10,725 nt of DNA from Sulfurospirillum arcachonense (GTDB lineage Bacteria > Campylobacterota > Campylobacteria > Campylobacterales > Sulfurospirillaceae), in the NCBI GenBank assembly GCA_015662785.1, contig DQTM01000292.1, forward strand, positions 1 to 10,725, written 5' to 3'. Positions 1-6,177 of the stretch are shown piece by piece. The notes beneath the pieces were generated by a model. That model worked only from the letters and a program-made list of their open reading frames with translations. It made no database searches and was not told where the DNA came from. A program made the position numbers and the translations under genes. The first letter of the stretch is position 1, and each line of letters starts with the position of its first letter.

Positions 1-178
1 ATTATACATAGATACTTTGGTAAAAACTATAAAAATGGTACCTGAAGAGATGATGATTCAAAGGGTAACTGCAGGTGTAAGTGATGATAGTTTACTTTCT
101 CCTAAGTGGTGCAACAATAAACATAAGCAGATGCATAATATAAAAAAAGCATTTAAGGAAGAAGGTTATTTGTACTAA
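1..178 (+). CDS. C-terminal end of a radical SAM protein (TIGR01212/YhcC family), partial
   Basis: An open frame enters from the left edge (first whole codon at base 2) and stops with TAA at 176-178. The 58 visible residues include the segment VPEEMMIQRVTAGVSDDSLL followed by SPKWCNNKHKQMHNIKKAF. This resembles the C-terminal tail of YhcC/TIGR01212 radical SAM proteins, where a 'P..(M/V)(I/V)QR(L/V)T' stretch is followed by a 'W...K' segment. The radical SAM core with its CxxxCxxC cluster would lie outside the window, so the assignment rests on the tail alone. The biochemical role of the family is poorly defined. The TAA overlaps the TAG of the convergent minus-strand gene by 4 bp (175-178), so no intergenic terminator separates the two. 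Confidence 0.6.
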   Translation, partial: LYIDTLVKTIKMVPEEMMIQRVTAGVSDDSLLSPKWCNNKHKQMHNIKKAFKEEGYLY

Positions 179-711
179 TGGCAATATAGTTTATATCTTA
201 AAGATGTTTTTTGGAAGTATGGAGGATAGGGCATAGCTATCGAAAAGTTTTTGAGCTGTCCCTTTTTAAAGTTTTTTGCTATTATATACTCTTTGATAAT
301 AGTTGATGGTCTATCATTTTTCTTTGAACTAAAGAAACTTAATCCTGATGGAGAAAAAATCTGAGAGCCACTTACATCACCACCAGAAATAGCATTATTT
401 ACAAGTTTAACTTCTAATTTACATTTTCCTATATTAAAACTTCCTATGTTTCTTATTTTTCCAGATATTGTAAATGTTTCGGTTATAAGAATTCTTTTTT
501 GTGTTACGCTCTCTAATCTTGCCTTTTTAGTATATTTATCTAAAACAAACATAGACAATATTGCTATCATAACAATAACAATAAAATTTGAAAAGAGCAT
601 TGATATGAGTATTTTTTTATTTGTCTGTTTTAGTGCAATTACACTGAAAAGAACAAACAGAACAAGAAGCATAAGAAGAGTAATCCAATGCAAAATAGTA
701 AAGTAAGCCAA
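175..711 (-). CDS. DUF2393-type membrane protein, second of a tandem pair
   Basis: A 178-residue protein with two hydrophobic segments near the N-terminus (about 7-27 and 35-57), joined by a short basic loop (KQTNKK), then a hydrophilic C-terminal domain. The positive-inside rule puts the loop in the cytoplasm and the C-terminal domain in the periplasm. That domain looks beta-rich: 'ISGKIRNIGSFNIGKCKLEV' resembles the turn-and-strand pattern of FxLYD/LEA-like sandwiches. Its only cysteines are C97 and the penultimate C177, which match those of the upstream paralogue. The start is TTG at 709-711, preceded by AAAGGGA with a 5-nt spacer; the first internal Met (residue 14) would cut into the first membrane helix. 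It lies 13 bp after the upstream gene's stop and is last in the ilvE group. DUF2393 is assigned from memory of the Campylobacterota family; the function is unknown. Confidence 0.75.
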   Translation of the reverse strand: MAYFTILHWITLLMLLVLFVLFSVIALKQTNKKILISMLFSNFIVIVMIAILSMFVLDKYTKKARLESVTQKRILITETFTISGKIRNIGSFNIGKCKLEVKLVNNAISGGDVSGSQIFSPSGLSFFSSKKNDRPSTIIKEYIIAKNFKKGQLKNFSIAMPYPPYFQKTSLRYKLYCH

Positions 712-716
712 TTTTA

Positions 717-723
717 TCCCTTT
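717..723 (-). promoter_or_regulatory. Ribosome binding site fixing the TTG start at 711
   Basis: On the minus strand AAAGGGA lies 5 nt before the TTG codon at 709-711. It supports TTG initiation over the internal ATG 13 codons later. Immediately upstream is the TAA stop of the preceding gene (725-727). Confidence 0.55.
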
Positions 724-724
724 T

Positions 725-1261
725 TTAGTAACATTCAGAGTCTATAGAAACATTGATATCTTCAGTATATGTATATCTATCAAAAACAACTCTGAATTCT
801 TCTGTTGCATTTACCTCTATAAGTCTATCTATAGATATCGACTGTTTTAACAATGGTTTTAGTTGGTTTATAAAGTTTTGTATGTCACTTTTACTAGTTT
901 TGAGCACAGAAACATCTATTTTACATGTAGTGAATATTTTTTTAGATTGATTTGTAACTAAACCAGTGACTATTAGTGTATCTGAAAAACTTAGTTTCTT
1001 TATAAGGATTGGTTGAGCTGATGAGGGACGAAGATACATATCTAAATAGTGTTTTAATACAAATGGACCAGCAAAAAGAAGTCCTAGAGAGAGCATAAGA
1101 ATTAAGATTGAAAAAATGGGACTCTTTTTTGCTACTAGGATTGAAAGTAAAATAGTAACAAAAAAGATAAGAATCAACCAGGCATACGCAGCATAATCAT
1201 ACATACTAAAGTGATGTACATAGTTTAGAATTGAGGCTTTAAAAGTATCTATCTTTGACAC
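725..1261 (-). CDS. DUF2393-type membrane protein, first of a tandem pair
   Basis: A 178-residue protein, exactly as long as its downstream neighbour and of the same architecture. A hydrophilic N-terminus of about 25 residues is followed by membrane helices at about 26-44 and 49-69, with a short basic loop (AKKS) between them. A periplasmic C-terminal domain follows. Its 'IVTGLVTNQSKKIFTTCKIDV' stretch aligns with the paralogue's 'ISGKIRNIG..CKLEV'. The only cysteines are C113 and the penultimate C177. Overall identity to the paralogue is low, so this is an old duplication. The start is GTG (1259-1261) with a strong AAGGAAAA site upstream. The gene begins 9 bp after the hisIE stop and is surely co-transcribed with it. 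Function unknown; possibly the two proteins pair in the membrane (inference). Confidence 0.75.
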   Translation of the reverse strand: MSKIDTFKASILNYVHHFSMYDYAAYAWLILIFFVTILLSILVAKKSPIFSILILMLSLGLLFAGPFVLKHYLDMYLRPSSAQPILIKKLSFSDTLIVTGLVTNQSKKIFTTCKIDVSVLKTSKSDIQNFINQLKPLLKQSISIDRLIEVNATEEFRVVFDRYTYTEDINVSIDSECY

Positions 1262-1264
1262 TAC

Positions 1265-1272
1265 TTTTCCTT
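1265..1272 (-). promoter_or_regulatory. Ribosome binding site fixing the GTG start at 1261
   Basis: AAGGAAAA on the minus strand, with its AGGA core 6 nt before the GTG codon. It overlaps the hisIE stop codon at 1271-1273, as expected for tightly packed co-translated genes. Confidence 0.6.
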
Positions 1273-1942
1273 ATCTTGTCCTTGAATTTTTCTCATCAAT
1301 CCCACTAAGTCCAAATCTACGTTCTAGTTCTTGTTTTATTAAATCAGGGTTTATATTTTTGTGAGCAAGAGCTACTAAAGTATGAAAAGCTAAGTCAGCT
1401 GCTTCATAAACTATCTCTTTCTCATCATTGTCTTTTACTGCAAAGCTAAACTCTCCTGCCTCTTCAACTACTTTTTTTAGTATGGCATTGTCGCCTTTTT
1501 CAAAAAGTAATGCTACATAAGAGCTTTTTGGATTAGAGAGTTTACGTTCTTGGATAGTATGGTAAAGTTTGTCACTGATACTATATGAATCTATATTTTG
1601 TATAATTTCACTTGGTTTTTCATCAACATCTACTCTATTAAAAAAGCAAGATTCACGACCAGTATGACAGGCACAGCCTCCATCTTGAGTCACTTTTAAC
1701 AAAATAGTATCTAAATCACAATCAAGATATATCTCTTTTACGTGTTGTAGGTTTCCACTACTTTCACCTTTTTTCCACATCTTTTTTCTACTTCTTGAGT
1801 AAAAGTGAGCAAGATTGGTTTTGCAAGTTAGCTCAACAGCTTCTTTATTCATGTAAGCGAGCATAAGGACTTTACCAGAGTTCGACTCCTGCACAATGGC
1901 AGGAATCAAATCTGATTTAGTCCAGTCTATATTGTCTATCAC
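1271..1942 (-). CDS. hisIE: Bifunctional phosphoribosyl-AMP cyclohydrolase / phosphoribosyl-ATP pyrophosphatase HisIE
   Basis: Performs steps 2 and 3 of histidine biosynthesis: hydrolysis of phosphoribosyl-ATP to phosphoribosyl-AMP (HisE) and opening of its ring (HisI). It is a cytoplasmic enzyme. Residues 1-110 are HisI: 'DCDLD' (74-78) for metal binding, 'ACHTG' (91-95) and 'ESCF' (97-100) give the three expected zinc cysteines C75, C92 and C99. Residues about 122-215 are HisE, with the acidic helices 'KKVVEEAGEFSFAVKD' and 'EIVYEAADLAFHTLVALAH'. The length of 223 residues is normal for the fusion. The start is GTG (1940-1942), overlapping the TGA of the upstream SPFH gene as GTGA. No good Shine-Dalgarno is visible before it, so translation is probably coupled. 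Starting at the next Met (residue 27) would delete the conserved HisI N-terminus. No other his genes are in view. Confidence 0.96.
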   Translation of the reverse strand: MIDNIDWTKSDLIPAIVQESNSGKVLMLAYMNKEAVELTCKTNLAHFYSRSRKKMWKKGESSGNLQHVKEIYLDCDLDTILLKVTQDGGCACHTGRESCFFNRVDVDEKPSEIIQNIDSYSISDKLYHTIQERKLSNPKSSYVALLFEKGDNAILKKVVEEAGEFSFAVKDNDEKEIVYEAADLAFHTLVALAHKNINPDLIKQELERRFGLSGIDEKNSRTR

Positions 1943-3045
1943 TTAGTTATTGCTGCTGTCTGTTGAGTATTTTTAGTATCTACCCAGATGTTAGGAACAG
2001 CGCCACCAGGTGTTAAGAATATCTTAGCATCTTTGTTTACTCTAAGGGCATCGTTAAACATACCTTGAATTTCTATTTGCTTTAGCTGTAGAAGTTCTTT
2101 TGTAATACTTTTTGCAATTATAATGTTGGCATAAGCTGTTGCATCTGCATCAATTTTGATAGCTTTTGCAATACCTTTTGCATTAATCTCTTTTGCTTGT
2201 GCTACACCTTCTGCAACAGCAGCAGCTTTTAGTGCTTCTTGTTTAGCACGTTCGACTTCATATTTAGTTCTCTCAGCTTCTTGTTTAGCTACTTGAACTT
2301 TTTCTATTTGGTCTTTGATTTTTGATGGAAGAATGATTTCTCTCATTTGAACAGTTAAAAGTTGTACAGGCTGACCTGGTTGTGCTTCTATGTCTGCTCT
2401 TATGCCTTGTTCAATTTTAACAGCTATCTCATTTCTCATTTGTGGAAGTTTTTCTGCTGTATACTTACCAACAACACTTCTTACTACATCTCTTACAACT
2501 GGGCTTATGATTTTATCTTCCCAAGACATACCCCAAGTTGCTATCGTTTGAGGAGCTGAAGATGCTTCAAGCTTGTACTGAACCGTAAGGTCAAGTGAAA
2601 CAGGAAGACCACGGTTATCAAGAACTGAAATCGCATTGTTTGATTGGATTCCTGAACCTCTTTGGTTAAACGAGCTTACATCTTCTTGTGATGTGAAGTT
2701 CATGATTCTTACTCTTGTATCAACTACAAACACTTTTTGTACAAAAGGCATAAAAAAGTGAAAACCTGGTTCCATTGGGATTGGCTTATACTTACCAGCT
2801 GTTGCTTTGATACCAACTTCACCAGAGTTGATAACAACAAATGGCTTAGCAATGACCAAAAGAACTACAACACCTATGATAGCGTATAAAATTCCAGCTT
2901 TTTTACCTAAGTTTTTTAAAAACTCTGGTGGCTCTATATTTAGATTTGGGGGACGATTTCCGCCTCCACCTCCGTTGTTTCCACCACCACTATTACCATT
3001 TCCACCATTCTTCTTTTTGAAATAATCATTCAAATCTGCAGGCAT
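1939..3045 (-). CDS. SPFH/band-7 (prohibitin/HflK-like) membrane protein
   Basis: A 368-residue membrane-anchored scaffold protein. Residues 13-32 are a Gly/Asn-rich spacer and about 51-72 form one transmembrane helix. An SPFH domain follows (about 73-250), containing 'SGEVGIKATAGKY', 'EPGFHFFMPF' and 'VDTRVRIMNF'. Next is a charged Ala/Glu/Lys coiled coil (about 250-305), then a tail with 'FLTPGGAVPNIWVDTK'. Such proteins form large membrane rings and in bacteria often modulate membrane proteases such as FtsH. The glycine-rich N-terminus recalls HflK, but the SPFH region is closer to prohibitin. C. jejuni has a similar protein (Cj0268c) beside ilvE, recalled and not searched. ATG start with AAGGAAAG upstream; its stop overlaps the hisIE start. 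It sits 57 bp after ilvE. The partner here is unknown, since no ftsH or hflC is in the window. Confidence 0.9.
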   Translation of the reverse strand: MPADLNDYFKKKNGGNGNSGGGNNGGGGGNRPPNLNIEPPEFLKNLGKKAGILYAIIGVVVLLVIAKPFVVINSGEVGIKATAGKYKPIPMEPGFHFFMPFVQKVFVVDTRVRIMNFTSQEDVSSFNQRGSGIQSNNAISVLDNRGLPVSLDLTVQYKLEASSAPQTIATWGMSWEDKIISPVVRDVVRSVVGKYTAEKLPQMRNEIAVKIEQGIRADIEAQPGQPVQLLTVQMREIILPSKIKDQIEKVQVAKQEAERTKYEVERAKQEALKAAAVAEGVAQAKEINAKGIAKAIKIDADATAYANIIIAKSITKELLQLKQIEIQGMFNDALRVNKDAKIFLTPGGAVPNIWVDTKNTQQTAAITK

Positions 3046-3076
3046 ATCTTTCCTTAATAAAATTTTATCTATCTAT

Positions 3077-3096
3077 TTTACCATTTTAATGGTAAA
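3077..3096. repeat. 9-bp inverted repeat between ilvE and the SPFH gene
   Basis: The arms TTTACCATT and AATGGTAAA are perfectly complementary around a central TT. It lies 7 bp past the ilvE stop and 31 bp before the SPFH ribosome binding region. The RNA could fold into a short hairpin, but no U-tract follows on the minus strand (AATAGATAG instead). An operator or a weak attenuating or processing hairpin is therefore as likely as a terminator. Confidence 0.5.
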
Positions 3097-3102
3097 CACA
3101 AC

Positions 3103-4017
3103 TTAAATATAAGTCAATAGGTGCTTATATTTAGGGTTTCTTCCATAAACTACATCAAAATAAGCAGCTTGAAGTTGTTCTGTTATCTTTCCACGTTTTC
3201 CATCACCTATGACGTAGTTGTCAACATCTCTTATAGGAGTTACTTCAGCAGCTGTTCCTGTAAAAAATGCTTCATCACAAACGTAAACTTCATCTCTTGT
3301 TACTCTTCTTCTCTGTGTTGGAATCCCAGCCTCTTTTGCAAGCTCTAAAACCATACCTTGAGTGATACTCTCTAAAGAAGTGTCATTTGGAGGTGAGATT
3401 AAAACACCATCTCTAACTATAAAAAAGCACTCTCCACTACCTTCGGCAATAAAACCTTCTGTATCTAAAAGAAGAGCTTCTTCATAGCCAGCTTCAACAG
3501 CTTCATACTTAGCCATTTGAGAGTTCAAATAGTTCGCAGCTGCTTTTGCTTTTCCCATGGTTGAGCTTACTGGGTTTCTTGCAAATGATGAGATTTTGAC
3601 ACGTATTCCCTTCTCTAACCCTTCCTCTCCAAGATAACTTCCCCATTCCCAAGCTGCAATTGAAGTTTTTACAGGAGCAGCCACATGATGAAGTCCCATA
3701 ATGCCATATCCAAGATAGACAAGAGGTCTTAAATATACATTTGATTTAAAGTCGTTTGAACGAAGAAGTTCAATCTGTGCAGTTTCAAGCTCTTCAACTG
3801 TATATTTTGGTACTATTCTTGTGATCTTCGCCGAGTTTAGAAGTCTTTTTGTATGCTCTCTTAACTTGAAAATAGCCAAACCATTAGCTGTCATATATGC
3901 TCTAGTTCCCTCAAATACACCATTACCGTAATGAAGTGTATGAGTTAAGATGTGAGTTTGAGCTTTATCCCACTCAACAAGCTTTCCATCCATCCAAATA
4001 TATTTAGCTTTTTCCAT
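3103..4017 (-). CDS. ilvE: Branched-chain amino acid aminotransferase IlvE
   Basis: A PLP enzyme (fold type IV) transferring the amino group between glutamate and the 2-oxo acids of valine, leucine and isoleucine; cytoplasmic. The 304-residue length is typical. The N-terminal 'YIWMDGKLVEWDKAQTHILT' and 'LHYGNGVFEGTRAY' are family hallmarks. The PLP lysine is K158 in 'KAKAAANYLNS', aligning with E. coli 'KAGGNYL'. Further hallmarks are 'GYEEALLLDTEGFIAEGSGE' and 'FFTGTAAEVTPI'. It is the first gene of the minus-strand group and is divergent from the aldehyde dehydrogenase across 65 bp. ATG start with an AAAGG site upstream. A class IV D-amino acid transaminase is the main alternative, but the G-V-F-E-G-x-R motif and length favour IlvE. 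Confidence 0.95.
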   Translation of the reverse strand: MEKAKYIWMDGKLVEWDKAQTHILTHTLHYGNGVFEGTRAYMTANGLAIFKLREHTKRLLNSAKITRIVPKYTVEELETAQIELLRSNDFKSNVYLRPLVYLGYGIMGLHHVAAPVKTSIAAWEWGSYLGEEGLEKGIRVKISSFARNPVSSTMGKAKAAANYLNSQMAKYEAVEAGYEEALLLDTEGFIAEGSGECFFIVRDGVLISPPNDTSLESITQGMVLELAKEAGIPTQRRRVTRDEVYVCDEAFFTGTAAEVTPIRDVDNYVIGDGKRGKITEQLQAAYFDVVYGRNPKYKHLLTYI

Positions 4018-4043
4018 TTGTCTGCCTTTAATTTATAAATAGC

Positions 4044-4049
4044 TATAAT
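4044..4049 (+). promoter_or_regulatory. Candidate -10 box for the aldehyde dehydrogenase; divergent promoter region
   Basis: A perfect TATAAT ends 33 bp before the ATG at 4083, with a GGAG site at 4072-4075. The same AT-rich core read on the minus strand gives TACTAT/TATTAT, which could serve ilvE, about 30 bp upstream of its start. No clear -35 is seen, which is normal for Campylobacterota sigma-70 promoters. Confidence 0.45.
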
Positions 4050-4082
4050 AGTATCCAAATTTAGTTTAAATGGAGTTTTTTA

Positions 4083-5501
4083 ATGAAAGCAGATATATAT
4101 TTAGGCTCTACATGTAAAGCGGGAAAAGAGTATAAAAAAGTTTTGAGTCCTTATGATGGACGCATTGCTTCACAAGTAGCAGTTTGTGATGAAAATATTG
4201 CTAAAAAAGCTTTAGATACCGCTCAAAAAAGCTCAGTTTTGGCAAAAAAAGTTCCTCTACATGTAAGAGTAAATTGGCTCTTAGATGTAGCTTCTAAACT
4301 GGAAATTCAAAAAGAAGATATGGCACAAACTATCACAGATGAAGTAGGAAAACCAATACAGTTTTCACGCATAGAAGTAAGTAGATGTATTGAGACTATA
4401 AAACTCTCAGCAAATGCTATGATGAGCCTTCATGGAGAGACTTTTGATACCACTGCAATGCCAAGTGGAAAAGAGACTTTGGCTTTTTATAAACGTGAAG
4501 CAGTTGGTGTAGTTCTTGCCATTACTCCTTTTAACTTTCCTCTTAATCTTGTTGCTCATAAGATAGCTCCCGCACTTGTGGCTGGAAATGCAGTTGTTTT
4601 AAAACCAACAAGTTCAGCTCCGCTTACTGCTTTTAAATTTGCAAAACTTTTTATAGAGAGTGAGTATGCAACTAAAGATGCTTTGAGTGTGATTTATAGT
4701 GGTCAGGGCGTCAATGATGCTTTGGTTAAAAGTCCAATTTCTAGAGTCATAAGTTTTACAGGAAGCGTTCCTGTTGGACGTGAGATAACGAGTAAGGCAG
4801 GCATTAAAAAACTCGCTTTGGAACTCGGTGGCAACGCGGCGACTTATATTGATAAAAGTGCAGATGTTAAAGTAGCAGCTCAAAAGTGTGCTTTGGGATC
4901 TTTCATAAATTCTGGTCAAGTATGTATCTCTCTTCAAAGAATTTATGTCAATAAAGATGTTTATGGAGAGTTTGCTGATTTACTTAAAAATGAAACAAAA
5001 GCTTTACATGTAGGAAGTCCATATGATGAAAAAACTTTCATTGGTCCTATGATAAATCAAAAAGCAGTAGATCAGGCAAAAAGCTGGATTCAAAATGCAA
5101 AAGACGAGGGCGCAACTCTTTTCTTTGGCTCTACATGTAAAGATTTAATGTTTGCTCCAACCATCATGACAAATGTCACTGAAGAGATGAACATAGTGTG
5201 TGAAGAGGTTTTTGCTCCTATAGTTTCACTCATAAAAGTAAAAGATTTTGATGAAGCAAAAGTAAAAATGAATAATTCTCCTTATGGACTTCAATACTCT
5301 GTTTTTTCGAACAATATGTCTACATGTAAGCGTGCAATAAACGAGCTAAATGCAGGAGGAATAGTCATCAACGACATACCGACTCTTCGTTTTGATATAC
5401 AGCCTTATGGTGGTTTTAAAGAGAGTGGTATAGGAAAAGAGGGACCTAAGTATGCTCTTGAAGAGGAGTATACTCAGATAAAATCTATTGTGATTTGTTA
5501 A
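4083..5501 (+). CDS. NAD(P)-dependent aldehyde dehydrogenase (ALDH superfamily)
   Basis: Oxidises an aldehyde to the acid through a cysteine thioester. The 472-residue length is standard for the soluble ALDH family. The landmarks are in order: 'TPFNFPLN' (148-155) with oxyanion-hole N151, 'KPTSSAP' (174-180) in the cofactor site, 'FTGSVPVG' (225-232), 'LELGG' with general base E247, 'SGQVC' with catalytic C281, 'EEVFAP', and 'PYGGFKESGIGKEG' near the C-terminus. Ser rather than Glu follows 'KPT', so NADP may be tolerated as well as NAD. The overall look is that of the lactaldehyde/glycolaldehyde or non-phosphorylating glyceraldehyde-3-phosphate branch, but the substrate cannot be fixed from sequence. 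It is a single-gene + strand unit. Its last 17 bp overlap the inferred extended end of the convergent solute-binding remnant. The gene carries five copies of the palindrome TACATGTA. Confidence 0.93.
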   Translation: MKADIYLGSTCKAGKEYKKVLSPYDGRIASQVAVCDENIAKKALDTAQKSSVLAKKVPLHVRVNWLLDVASKLEIQKEDMAQTITDEVGKPIQFSRIEVSRCIETIKLSANAMMSLHGETFDTTAMPSGKETLAFYKREAVGVVLAITPFNFPLNLVAHKIAPALVAGNAVVLKPTSSAPLTAFKFAKLFIESEYATKDALSVIYSGQGVNDALVKSPISRVISFTGSVPVGREITSKAGIKKLALELGGNAATYIDKSADVKVAAQKCALGSFINSGQVCISLQRIYVNKDVYGEFADLLKNETKALHVGSPYDEKTFIGPMINQKAVDQAKSWIQNAKDEGATLFFGSTCKDLMFAPTIMTNVTEEMNIVCEEVFAPIVSLIKVKDFDEAKVKMNNSPYGLQYSVFSNNMSTCKRAINELNAGGIVINDIPTLRFDIQPYGGFKESGIGKEGPKYALEEEYTQIKSIVIC

Positions 5502-5710
5502 GAAGTTTTTTCATAGCCTCATTTATTTTTTCTATATCTTTGATAAATGGGGATTTTTTTGAACATATCTACGGTTAAGCCTTTTGGCTCATTGTTTTCA
5601 AAGTAAACAAAAGGGGTCCAGTTATCTACGCCAACGGTGAATTTTTTAGCAAACAGTTGTGTTGAAAATATAAGGGTTATTGTAAAGAAAAGTGTGAATA
5701 AATATCTCAT
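5485..5710 (-). pseudogene. Remnant of a family 3 periplasmic solute-binding protein, internally deleted and frameshifted
   Basis: The intact part encodes 63 residues and stops at 5519. A signal peptide (residues 1-21, ending 'QLFA') is followed by 'KKFTVGVDNWTPFVYFENNEPKG' and 'LTVDMF', the classic opening of an SBP_bac_3 domain, which normally runs to about 230-250 residues. After F51 a run of seven A leads to an out-of-frame tail. Removing one A gives 'KKSPFIKDIEKINEAMKKLLN' plus KSQ and a TAG at 5485-5487. That tail reads like the amphipathic C-terminal helix of such a protein. The inference is a gene that lost its core and then shifted frame. Its ATG overlaps the thioredoxin TGA (ATGA), so it was once co-translated with the redox operon. 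A short functional exported peptide cannot be excluded. Confidence 0.65.
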
Positions 5711-6129
5711 ATAAATTTTCTTACAAAGCTTTCAAGATTTGTTTCGTCCATAGCTCCAGATACTCTTTCAATTTCTTTACCATCTTTAAAAACAATCAGA
5801 GTTGGAATACTTCTAATCTTAAATCTGCTTCCTAAAAATTGTTCTTGTTCAGTATCTATCTTTGCAAAAAGTGCTTTGAGTGGAAACCCCATAGCAGTAT
5901 TTGTAAAAACTGGTGCAAACGCTTTACAAGGACCACACCAAGGAGCCCAAAAATCTATCACGACTGGCACATCAGAGTTATTTAAAACTTTGTCAATGTT
6001 TGAGCTTGTCAACTCGATAGGTTTTGCTTCTAAAAGGGAGTTTTTACAATTGCCACAATTTGCTTTTTTATACTCATCTTTTTTTGGGACATTGTTTATG
6101 CTTAAACAGTGTTGGCAAATAATTTTCAT
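5707..6129 (-). CDS. trxC: Thioredoxin with N-terminal zinc ribbon (thioredoxin 2 / TrxC type)
   Basis: A 140-residue cytoplasmic disulfide reductase. Residues 1-30 hold two CxxC pairs (C5/C8 and C25/C28) that would bind zinc, as in TrxC. The thioredoxin fold follows, with the canonical active site WCGPC (64-68) after 'VVIDFWAP' and the cis-proline at P109 in 'RSIPT'. There is no signal peptide. TrxC-type proteins reduce ribonucleotide reductase, peroxiredoxins and methionine sulfoxide reductases and often belong to oxidative-stress responses. It lies 48 bp after msrAB in the same direction, with a strong AGGAGAAA site and a candidate promoter of its own in the gap. Its stop overlaps the start of the solute-binding remnant. 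Because the Msr protein appears exported, TrxC would reach it only through a membrane relay such as DsbD/CcdA (inference). Confidence 0.92.
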   Translation of the reverse strand: MKIICQHCLSINNVPKKDEYKKANCGNCKNSLLEAKPIELTSSNIDKVLNNSDVPVVIDFWAPWCGPCKAFAPVFTNTAMGFPLKALFAKIDTEQEQFLGSRFKIRSIPTLIVFKDGKEIERVSGAMDETNLESFVRKFI

Positions 6130-6152
6130 CTGATTTCTCCTAGATAAAGATT

Positions 6153-6158
6153 ATTATA
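6153..6158 (-). promoter_or_regulatory. Candidate internal -10 box before trxC
   Basis: TATAAT on the minus strand (within TATATAATAATC), 23 bp before the trxC ATG. It lies in the 48-bp gap after msrAB, the largest gap in this gene run. It could give trxC expression independent of the upstream kinase-regulator promoter. No terminator hairpin is visible in the gap. Confidence 0.35.
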
Positions 6159-6177
6159 TAGAAGTTTTCTTTAATAG

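Noticed and set aside
725..1261. Bacterial N-glycosylation sequon E-V-N-A-T in the first DUF2393-type protein, and E-K-N-I-T in MsrAB
   Set aside because: These five-residue patterns arise by chance and nothing in the window shows a Pgl system; the PEB3-like protein, whose Campylobacter relative is glycosylated, has none.
2807..3025. Open frame on the + strand with a proline- and phenylalanine-rich end
   Set aside because: It is antisense to the glycine/asparagine-rich spacer of the SPFH gene; the low complexity and lack of a ribosome site mark it as a shadow.
3077..3096. Rho-independent terminator after ilvE
   Set aside because: The inverted repeat is clear but no U-tract follows on the minus strand, so only a repeat is called.
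4614..4937. 107-codon minus-strand open frame within the aldehyde dehydrogenase gene
   Set aside because: It is fully antisense to conserved catalytic segments, has no recognisable domain and no ribosome site.
5538..5562. Possible phase-variable tract in the solute-binding remnant
   Set aside because: Only seven A, and the frame restored would still lack the protein core. Campylobacterota phase variation mostly uses long G/C tracts, so decay is the simpler reading.
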